A DNA stretch of 14,719 nt, taken from the NCBI GenBank assembly GCA_038745535.1, contig JBCDLI010000060.1, positions 1 to 14,719 on the forward strand, in the 5' to 3' direction. A program made the position numbers and the translations under genes. Source of the stretch: JBCDLI01 sp038745535 (lineage in GTDB: Bacteria > Pseudomonadota > Alphaproteobacteria > Rhizobiales > Rhizobiaceae). Of this stretch, positions 9,301 through 13,522 are shown piece after piece (position 1 is the first letter of the stretch; each line of letters begins with the position of its first letter). The notes below the pieces were generated by a model. The model had not been told where the DNA came from. It ran no database searches and was given only the letters and a program-made list of their open reading frames with translations.

Positions 9301-9809
9301 ATACCTGCAGCTTCTTCAAGCAATGCCCGACGCGCCTGCGGCTTGGCCTGAATGAGTTCACCGATCCGGCCCTGCCCCACCATTGAGGGCGACCGTGCAC
9401 CGGTTGAACTATCGGCAAATAGAAGCTGCACATCTTTCGCGCGCGCATCCTTGCCTGAGATTTTGTAAGCCGAACCAGCCTCACGCTCGATCCGTCGGCT
9501 GACATGGACCTCATCGCTTTCGTTAAATGCGGCCGGAGCATTGCGGTCAGCATTATCGAGAAACAGAGCCACTTCAGCAGAGTTGCGTGATGGACGTGTT
9601 GCCGAGCCGGAAAATATCACGTCATCCATGGCCGACGCACGCATGGACTTGTATGAGCTTTCGCCCATGACCCAGCGAAGCGCCTCTACAAGATTGGATT
9701 TGCCGCAACCATTTGGGCCGACAACGCCAGTCAGCCCCCGTTCGATTATAAAATCGGTCGGCTCGACAAAGGATTTGAAGCCGACAAGACGCAGTTTTTC
9801 AAAGCGCAT
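6348..9809 (-). CDS. smc: Chromosome segregation protein SMC
   Basis: SMC is the ATPase of the bacterial condensin complex, working with ScpA and ScpB to organise and segregate the chromosome. The protein of 1153 residues has the full five-part plan. The N-terminal ATPase half carries Walker A GPNGCGKSN at residues 31-39. A long Ala/Glu/Arg-rich coiled coil follows, then the hinge at about 505-620 (ETALGAALGDDLEI ... DGHLWRWDG), and a second coiled coil. The C-terminal ATPase half has the signature LLSGGEQALTAMAL near 1050 and Walker B ICVLDEVDAPLDDAN near 1078. The ATG at 9809 is preceded by GGAG about 10 bp upstream and begins MRFEKLRLVGFKSF, the standard SMC start. It lies 38 bp after dsbA on the same strand, an arrangement common in alphaproteobacteria, so co-transcription is likely. 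It is intact with no unusual residues. Confidence 0.97.
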   Translation of the reverse strand: MRFEKLRLVGFKSFVEPTDFIIERGLTGVVGPNGCGKSNLVEALRWVMGESSYKSMRASAMDDVIFSGSATRPSRNSAEVALFLDNADRNAPAAFNESDEVHVSRRIEREAGSAYKISGKDARAKDVQLLFADSSTGARSPSMVGQGRIGELIQAKPQARRALLEEAAGISGLHSRRHEAELRLRSAETNLERLDDVVAELESQIESLKRQARQASRFKNLSKEIRQTEATVLHLKWTSAKSTEAETNSELSQATAAVAERSKVQMEAARAQAIAQHVLPTLRQAEAEAAAALQRLNIARDQLDAEVEKLSARRREQLNRVEQLKSDIAREAQLLKDAEDAAGRLTKEKAELEANDSGADARTEELRVAAEEARAHLVAAEAKLSDFTAESAEASALRTQLNRRKSEMIQRIERFEQRKSEVGRELAAIAEKIRSLPDPAAHAQSVTAADERVKEAERAVQNAENSTANAREAERTIRPSVQEKRSDLNALEAEARTLANLLNAGRSDLFPAIIESITVTKGYETALGAALGDDLEISTDEGAAAHWRGSASTADDPELPEGIASLADYVDGAGALERRLRQIGIVVDVATGDRLSTGLKVGQRLVTRDGHLWRWDGLRVAADAPTAAAQRLAQKNRLAELDSEIAEKRTSLSEIEADLATAERKITEASASEKQARESLRKSQGEARDAREKLADAERQAGGYAQKRAILEEQLSSVSNDLVDAEKLIIEVDAAIDAEPDLTALNAKLESQKAVVSQLRGVLAEATATYEGLTREQKFRRDRVQSISNDLTTWERRKLNSHAQIETLTSRRDEAERTAAELDGGPEELQVKKRALIKEIEAAESVRKAAADKLALAETDARTADRMATDCITDLSETREARARIEERLVAAKQRRSDIEARIVETFNKEPHTIFGLTGLGPDDELPNLSPLEKKLERLKVDRERLGAVNLRAEEEQVDLVERRDEIVNEREDVIEAIRELRSGISSLNREGRERLLVAFEDVQVHFKRLFTHLFGGGTAELQLVENDDPLEAGLEIIARPPGKKPQTMTLLSGGEQALTAMALIFAVFLTNPAPICVLDEVDAPLDDANVERFCDLMDEMTRQTETRFVIITHNPITMARMDRLFGVTMAEQGVSQLVSVDLREAEEIREAS

Positions 9810-9847
9810 GGGAGCTCCGCGCGCCTGAGGAAATTAAAAACGCAGAA

Positions 9848-10531
9848 CTAGCTCGCGAGAAGCGGGTCCAGAATTGCCGAGAACTGCTCAAACGTCATCG
9901 CTCCGGAATATTTTGCACCGTTTACGAAGAACGTTGGCGTTGAACGCACACCAAACTCGGTCTCGCCACGGGACTTCACGGCGTTGACATCATTCAACAA
10001 CTGTTGGTCGGTCAAGCAGGCCTCGAAGGACTCTTGTGTAAAACCGGCCAATTTAGCGATGTTTTCAAGCGGTGTGCGCGCATTGTCAGCAAAAGCCCAC
10101 GTACGCTGCTGGCTGAAAAGGGCATCCATCATCGGGAAATGCGCATCATTTGGCGCACATCGAGCGAGCATGAACGCCGCTGCGGCGCGTGGATCAAAGG
10201 GAAATTCGCGTACGATAAACCGCACTTTGCCGGTTTTTACGTATTCCTCTTCAAGTTGGGGCCAGGTCTCATTGTGGAAGGTCGCGCAGTGCCCGCAGGT
10301 CATGGACGCGTATTCAACCACCGTTACCGGTGCTTCCTCGTCGCCTTTCACCATCTCTGGCAATGGGCCAGGCTGCAACAAGTCATCCACATCGACAGTA
10401 TCTTCTGGCGTTCTCGCGGATTGGGCAAAAGCGCCCCCGGTGAGCGCAAGTGTTGTGGCGCCCGCACCGGCAAGGAGCAGAGCTGACCGGCGCGTAAGTT
10501 TTTGCGAAATCGTCTTTTGAGAAATCGACAT
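9848..10531 (-). CDS. DsbA-family thiol:disulfide oxidoreductase (exported)
   Basis: This is a periplasmic thioredoxin-fold protein expected to form or handle disulfide bonds in exported proteins. From the ATG at 10531 the 227 residues start with a signal peptide containing twin arginines (LTRRSALLLAGAGA, R14-R15), ending at AFA-QS around residue 36, so Tat export is possible. The redox site CGHC is at residues 79-82 (EYASMTCGHCATFHN) and the cis-proline loop is RSTPTFFVNG near the C-terminus. The layout matches the DsbA/'DSBA-like thioredoxin' group found next to smc in alphaproteobacteria. An in-frame ATG 15 bp upstream (10546) is possible, but GGGAC is better spaced for 10531. No DsbB is nearby. 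It could be a DsbG/ScsC-like reductase or isomerase; sequence alone does not separate these. Confidence 0.9.
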   Translation of the reverse strand: MSISQKTISQKLTRRSALLLAGAGATTLALTGGAFAQSARTPEDTVDVDDLLQPGPLPEMVKGDEEAPVTVVEYASMTCGHCATFHNETWPQLEEEYVKTGKVRFIVREFPFDPRAAAAFMLARCAPNDAHFPMMDALFSQQRTWAFADNARTPLENIAKLAGFTQESFEACLTDQQLLNDVNAVKSRGETEFGVRSTPTFFVNGAKYSGAMTFEQFSAILDPLLAS

Positions 10532-10579
10532 GGCATGCAGTCCCATACTGAATCATTTGTGCGTACATGACACCGGAAC

Positions 10580-10602
10580 GTGGCCAATCAAAGTCCGGCC
10601 AC
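10580..10602. other. Short inverted repeat in the dsbA leader
   Basis: GTGGCC and GGCCAC (6 bp each, 11-bp loop) lie about 50-70 bp upstream of the dsbA-like start. No T-run follows on either strand, so this is not a convincing intrinsic terminator. It may be a protein-binding site or chance. The surrounding 117-bp gap shows no other feature I can support. Confidence 0.2.
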
Positions 10603-10648
10603 TATGAAAATCCGTTCAAATGGCCGCATGATTTTCACATTCGCGCGA

Positions 10649-10909
10649 TCAACGCTCGTAGCACACGCGACGGCCGTCGCTGGTGAGTTGGCAATCGAAG
10701 CCTTTTGGATCAGAGTTACGCGATAGATCGGGGGTCACGGCCTTGACCCCACGGGCGGCCAAACGCCCCGCGCCTACAGTCGTTTTTGCAGCGGTCTTGG
10801 CAGCGAAAACTGTTGTGCCAACTGCGGCGTCCGCAACGGCAATCGCGGCGCAGCCCTGTAAGCTGACAATTGCAGGGATGATGAGCGATATCAGTACTTT
10901 GTTTTTCAT
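10649..10909 (-). CDS. Small predicted lipoprotein
   Basis: This is an 86-residue protein with a clear type II signal peptide: MKNKV, a hydrophobic core (LISLIIPAIVSL) and the lipobox LQGC with the lipidated Cys at residue 20. Ala at +2 suggests outer-membrane rather than inner-membrane retention. The mature part is short, rich in Ala, Val and Thr (TTVFAAKTAAKTTVGAGRLA), then basic, and it ends with two Cys at 73 and 83 (FDCQLTSDGRRVCYER) that could form a disulfide. The frame is open upstream to 11047, but the signal peptide fixes the start at 10909. Similar small lipoproteins of unknown function occur in Rhizobiales. It sits 34 bp after the YjbQ-family gene and 117 bp before dsbA on the same strand. 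The function is unknown. Confidence 0.75.
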   Translation of the reverse strand: MKNKVLISLIIPAIVSLQGCAAIAVADAAVGTTVFAAKTAAKTTVGAGRLAARGVKAVTPDLSRNSDPKGFDCQLTSDGRRVCYER

Positions 10910-10943
10910 CGGTTTGTTGTCGGCGCGTCTTGTTAACGGGGGA

Positions 10944-11369
10944 TTAACCATCGCGCAAAAACTGCAGAACAATTTGCCGCCGGTGCGGCGCGTCGCGGTG
11001 CTCAAACAGAAAAATGCCCTGCCACGTGCCGAGCACCGGAGTTCCATTCACCACCGGAATGCCAATAGAGGTTTGCGTCAGCGCGGCCTTGATGTGCGCA
11101 GGCATGTCATCCGGTCCCTCGCAGGTGTGGATCACCCAATTCATAGATGGGTCATCTGTCGGCGGCACAAGCCGACGAAAGAATGTCCTCAAATCGCGCT
11201 GCACGTCTGGATCGGCATTTTCTTGGATCAGAAGCGAACAAGATGTGTGGCGAACGAAAACCGTGAGCAGACCATCGCCGCTACACGACGCGCAAAACGC
11301 TCGAACTTCACGTGTGAACTCGGTTGTCCCCTGCCCGTTTGTGCTGATTGTTATCGTCGTCGTGGGCAT
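10944..11369 (-). CDS. YjbQ/UPF0047 family protein
   Basis: This 141-residue protein belongs to the YjbQ (UPF0047) family, compact single-domain proteins. Some members show weak thiamin-phosphate synthase activity, but the physiological role is unsettled. The diagnostic motifs are all present: FVRHTSCSLLIQENADPDV at about residues 38-56, NWVIHTCEGPDDMPAHIK at 77-94, and GTPVLGTWQGIFLFEHRD at 109-126. The last contains the family signature G-T-W-Q. Conserved His residues (H41, H81, H92, H125) are those usually proposed for metal binding or catalysis. The ATG at 11369 has AGGGACGG about 9 bp upstream and the expected family start. Longer in-frame extensions upstream lack support. The gene diverges from ung and precedes the small lipoprotein. 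Confidence 0.92.
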   Translation of the reverse strand: MPTTTITISTNGQGTTEFTREVRAFCASCSGDGLLTVFVRHTSCSLLIQENADPDVQRDLRTFFRRLVPPTDDPSMNWVIHTCEGPDDMPAHIKAALTQTSIGIPVVNGTPVLGTWQGIFLFEHRDAPHRRQIVLQFLRDG

Positions 11370-11409
11370 TGAAAACCGTCCCTGCCGCTTCCGACATAGC
11401 AAAGCTGAG

Positions 11410-11438
11410 TTCAAACGCCAGAACGTCGTGGATAAAAT
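11410..11438 (+). promoter_or_regulatory. Candidate sigma-70-type promoter for ung
   Basis: TTCAAA (11410-11415), a 17-bp spacer and TAAAAT (11433-11438) lie 55 bp upstream of the ung ATG. The -10 matches the consensus at five of six positions and the -35 at four of six, with ideal spacing. It lies in the 124-bp divergent gap shared with the YjbQ-family gene; I see no equally good promoter on the opposite strand. Confidence 0.45.
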
Positions 11439-11493
11439 CGAGTTCATCTTGCCGATGCTTGAGGCCGTTCAGCCTGCGTGATGTGCTGTTGCC

Positions 11494-12174
11494 ATGGCTG
11501 AAAAGATCAAACTGCACCCAACTTGGCTGAACCCGCTCGGCGAAGAGTTCGATGCGCCTTACATGCAAGTGCTGAAGCAGTTTCTGCAAGCTGAACGGCA
11601 GGCGGGCAAACAGATATTTCCTCCAGCCAGCCAGTGGTTCGCCGCGCTTGATGCGACGCCACTCGATCAGGTGAAGGTCGTGATCCTGGGTCAAGACCCT
11701 TATCACGGACCTGGTCAAGCGCACGGGCTGTGTTTTTCGGTCCAAAAAGGCGTTCGCACCCCGCCATCGCTCGTCAACATCTACAAGGAGATGGAAAGCG
11801 ACATCGGCATTGCGCCTGCCAATCACGGCAATCTTGAAGCGTGGGCAGCGCAGGGCGTGCTGCTGATCAACTCGGTTCTGACCGTCGAGGCACACAAGGC
11901 CGCGTCCCATCGCGATAAGGGCTGGGAACGCTTTACCGATGCGGTCATCCGCAAGGTGAACAATCGCAGCGAGCCGGTCGTTTTCATCCTCTGGGGTTCT
12001 TATGCGCAGAAGAAGGCGGCCTTCGTGGATACCTCGCGCCATCTGGTACTGAAAGCCCCGCACCCCTCGCCGCTTTCGGCGCACAATGGGTTCTTCGGCT
12101 CAAAACCCTTCTCGCAGACAAACGCGTTTTTGGAGCAAAATGGTCTGGCGGCGATTGACTGGCGGGTGGGGTGA
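11494..12174 (+). CDS. ung: Uracil-DNA glycosylase, family 1
   Basis: Ung removes uracil from DNA, which arises by cytosine deamination or dUTP incorporation, and starts base excision repair. The 226-residue protein has the family 1 motifs in order: the water-activating loop VVILGQDPYHGPGQAHGL with D68, the uracil-binding PPSLVNIYKEM, LLINSVLTV with N126, and the leucine-loop motif HPSPLSAHNGFFGSKPFS with H190. Length and C-terminus (AIDWRVG) match typical bacterial Ung. The start at ATG 11494 gives MAEKIKLHPTWL; no strong Shine-Dalgarno is visible, but the sequence cannot start much later without losing conserved residues. It is divergent from the YjbQ-family gene and followed 46 bp later by a toxin-antitoxin pair with its own control region, so co-transcription with that pair is doubtful. 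Confidence 0.97.
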   Translation: MAEKIKLHPTWLNPLGEEFDAPYMQVLKQFLQAERQAGKQIFPPASQWFAALDATPLDQVKVVILGQDPYHGPGQAHGLCFSVQKGVRTPPSLVNIYKEMESDIGIAPANHGNLEAWAAQGVLLINSVLTVEAHKAASHRDKGWERFTDAVIRKVNNRSEPVVFILWGSYAQKKAAFVDTSRHLVLKAPHPSPLSAHNGFFGSKPFSQTNAFLEQNGLAAIDWRVG

Positions 12175-12185
12175 GTGTTTCTAAA

Positions 12186-12214
12186 TTGAAAGAAGTAAGA
12201 AAGTAAGATATCTT
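12186..12214 (+). promoter_or_regulatory. Candidate promoter of the toxin-antitoxin pair
   Basis: TTGAAA (12186-12191), 17 bp, TATCTT (12209-12214). This would start transcription at about 12221, that is at the antitoxin ATG itself, giving a leaderless or nearly leaderless message. The -10 lies within the operator palindrome. No Shine-Dalgarno is visible before the ATG. The hexamers are moderate matches only. Confidence 0.35.
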
Positions 12215-12220
12215 GCTTTC
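12193..12220. promoter_or_regulatory. Operator-like repeats before the antitoxin gene
   Basis: Positions 12199-12220 form a 22-bp near-perfect palindrome, GAAAGTAAGAT/ATCTTGCTTTC, with one mismatched pair among eleven, ending directly against the antitoxin ATG. The left arm is also part of a tandem duplication, AAGTAAGA at 12193-12200 and again at 12201-12208, so three half-sites are present. AbrB/PrlF antitoxins dimerise and bind such sites to repress their own operon, so autoregulation is the natural reading. Confidence 0.6.
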
Positions 12221-12436
12221 ATGAATGTAATTACCTCGAAGATCACTTCTAAAGCTCAAACGGTTATCCCGCGGGACATTCGCGACAAGCTTGGCCTTAA
12301 GCCCGGTGACCGAGTGGCCTATCGAGAGACCTCCCAAGGCATCGTGATTGAAAAAGCCAAAGCGGACGATGATCCGTTTGCCGTCTTCACCGAGTGGTCA
12401 AGCGCGGAGGACGACGCGGCCTATGGCGACCTCTGA
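12221..12436 (+). CDS. AbrB/PrlF-family antitoxin
   Basis: This is a 71-residue antitoxin with an N-terminal SpoVT-AbrB (swapped-hairpin) DNA-binding domain at about residues 1-47. It reads SKITSKAQTVIPRDIRDKLGLKPGDRV, the typical '(T/S)SKxQxxIPxxIRxxLGLxPGD' signature. It is followed by an acidic, aromatic tail (DDDPFAVFTEWSSAEDDAAYGDL) of the kind that wraps and neutralises the toxin. This tail pattern is characteristic of PrlF antitoxins paired with PemK/MazF-like toxins. The ATG at 12221 touches the operator palindrome and has no visible ribosome-binding site. It overlaps the downstream toxin gene by 14 bp, so synthesis of the two is coupled with antitoxin first, as expected. It probably represses its own promoter together with the toxin. 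Confidence 0.92.
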   Translation: MNVITSKITSKAQTVIPRDIRDKLGLKPGDRVAYRETSQGIVIEKAKADDDPFAVFTEWSSAEDDAAYGDL

Positions 12437-12770
12437 CTTAGCGGTTTGTCAGTGGGATATCGTCGTCGTTCCCTTTCCCTATTCGGATCAATTGGCGGAG
12501 AAGAGGCGCCCGGCGCTTATCGTTTCCCACGATGAATTTAATGCTGCTACCGGTTTGCTATGGGTGGTGATGATCACCACCAGCCGCACGAAATGGCATG
12601 GCGATGTCTCCATTCAAGATCATGAAGCAGTTCGCCTTCCGGTACCGTCAATCATCCGGACCGCGAAAATCGCGACGATTGAAGCAAGTCGGGTACTGCG
12701 AGTGGCAGGACGTTTGGGTGGTGGCGAGGTGGAGGAAGTCAAATCAGCGGTGTTGTCCTCTTTGACCTGA
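12423..12770 (+). CDS. PemK/MazF-like type II toxin
   Basis: This is a predicted endoribonuclease toxin of 115 residues. The opening WDIVVVPFPYSDQ (about 11-23), then KRRPALIVSHDEFN (27-40) and VVMITTSR (48-55), follow the PemK/MazF fold: strand-turn-strand with the conserved 'RPxLIVS' segment and the 'xITT' strand. The Arg at about 28-29 and Thr52-53 occupy the positions usually linked to RNA cleavage. The C-terminal half (PSIIRTAKIATIEASRVLRVAGRL) corresponds to the family's 'xxxRxxKixtldxxrixxxxGxl' ending. The ATG at 12423 lies inside the antitoxin gene; the longer open frame from 12348 would add an unlikely Arg-rich stretch. It appears intact. The cleavage sequence and RNA target cannot be read from the sequence. 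Confidence 0.9.
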   Translation: MATSDLAVCQWDIVVVPFPYSDQLAEKRRPALIVSHDEFNAATGLLWVVMITTSRTKWHGDVSIQDHEAVRLPVPSIIRTAKIATIEASRVLRVAGRLGGGEVEEVKSAVLSSLT

Positions 12771-12869
12771 GACCTGGCTACCAAAGGTCCGATTTACCGG
12801 TATCAAAGCAGTTTTGGTGATTTTTAAAACAGTTATTCCAACACGTCTCTCGGCCCCTACCATCCATCC

Positions 12870-12903
12870 TTTCCCGTAAACTGGGGAGGGTAAGGGCGAG
12901 GTT
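12870..12903 (+). repeat. Copy R1 of a G-rich palindromic repeat (degenerate)
   Basis: It carries the 14-base core GGGGAGGGTAAGGG (12883-12896) shared with two other copies, here G-rich on the plus strand. The hairpin arm in front is imperfect (TTTCCCGTAAACTGGGGA) and the last G-run is broken (CGAGG). It lies beyond the 3' end of the DUF559 gene. The stretch 12771-12869 between the toxin gene and this copy holds nothing I can name. Confidence 0.6.
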
Positions 12904-12983
12904 AGAATCACTGGTGCGGGGCAACACTACGAAACCCCAAATTCCCGCAACAGGCTTTCAATGCAGCCATCGGGATTTTCTGC

Positions 12984-13289
12984 TCATTCGCCAGTGTGAA
13001 TGCGAAATGTGCGATAACCGTTCGCAAGCATATTGGCATCGCGCCGCGCATCTCTGGCGATGCCTTCTTCGGTAAAATGGTGCTCGCCATCCAATTCGAT
13101 GATCAAGTTTTCGGACAGAATGGCAAAATCGGCGAAGTACGGACCGATGGGCACCTGACGGCGTACATGAATGCCGTAGTCTGCTCGCAGCCGTCTAAGT
13201 TCAGACCACAAACGCGCTTCACCACCGTTGAGTTCTTTACGCATTTTACGCGAGCGTGCTTTTGCCTTACCGGTCCTGTTTTTGGTCAT
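12984..13289 (-). CDS. DUF559 (Vsr-like, PD-(D/E)XK) endonuclease-domain protein, probably truncated by a stop
   Basis: The 101 residues fit DUF559, a small nuclease-fold family related to the Vsr and restriction-endonuclease superfamily: KMRKELNGGEARLWSELRRLR, then VRRQVPIGPYFADFAILSENL and IIELDGEHH. D54 and the E65/D67 pair are the likely metal ligands. The usual C-terminal 'RFWnxEVxxNxdgVxxxi' is cut: the frame stops at TGA (12984-12986) after FRIHTGE. The same frame beyond the TGA reads AENPDGCIESLLREFGVS before a TAG (12927-12929), restoring the normal length (about 120 residues) and motif. It therefore looks like a nonsense-truncated gene, possibly still folded. The start at ATG 13289 is preferred; the frame is open to 13415, but that part is translated repeat. 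It is flanked by inverted repeat copies R1 and R2. Its function is not established. Confidence 0.7.
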   Translation of the reverse strand: MTKNRTGKAKARSRKMRKELNGGEARLWSELRRLRADYGIHVRRQVPIGPYFADFAILSENLIIELDGEHHFTEEGIARDARRDANMLANGYRTFRIHTGE

Positions 13290-13358
13290 GGCCGAGCGTA
13301 ACTCGCGCTGGGGTAAGCAGACGCTCTTGGGATCACTTTCACGAATTATGTGCGATGA

Positions 13359-13402
13359 AATTACCCCCACCCTTACCCTCCCCCGTGCACGGAGGAGGGA
13401 GG
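13359..13402 (-). repeat. Copy R2 of the G-rich palindromic repeat
   Basis: The core reads CCCTTACCCTCCCC on the plus strand (13370-13383), so the G-rich face is on the minus strand, inverted relative to R1 and R3. A 24-bp palindrome at 13376-13399 (12-bp arms meeting at GTGCAC, one mismatched pair) adjoins it. Four G-runs separated by A, TAA and T follow on the minus strand. It lies 70 bp upstream of the DUF559 start. Confidence 0.75.
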
Positions 13403-13478
13403 ACTTCGGCAACATAGTGTCGGTTCAGATGTCTATGCAGGGCGCAAAGGCGGGAACAACGAGTTCGATCTTTGTGTC

Positions 13479-13522
13479 TTCCCTCCCACATTCATGGGGG
13501 AGGGTAAGGGTGGGGGAATTAA
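13479..13522 (+). repeat. Copy R3 of the G-rich palindromic repeat
   Basis: The core GGGGAGGGTAAGGG is at 13497-13510 on the plus strand, and it shares a 21-base identical block with the reverse complement of R2. A hairpin at 13481-13504 has 11-bp arms with one mismatch and a 2-base loop. The repeat runs up to the stop codon of the downstream-edge gene (13519-13521) and could also act as its transcript end, although no T-run follows the hairpin. Confidence 0.75.

Noticed and set aside
11308..12084. Minus-strand open frame of 258 residues across ung
   Set aside because: It is antisense to a complete ung with all motifs; the translation resembles no family and overlaps the YjbQ-family start region.
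12771..12810. GACCT/AGGTC inverted repeat after the toxin gene as a terminator
   Set aside because: The 5-bp stem with a 9-base loop lacks a following T-run and is short enough to be chance.
12984..12986. TGA as a selenocysteine or programmed readthrough codon in the DUF559 gene
   Set aside because: DUF559 has no known selenoproteins, no SECIS-like hairpin is evident after the TGA, and simple nonsense mutation explains it.
13479..13522. R3 as merely an intrinsic terminator of the right-edge gene
   Set aside because: The hairpin is followed by no T-run, and near-identical sequence recurs at R2 and partly at R1 in positions not tied to gene ends, so it is better called a repeat.
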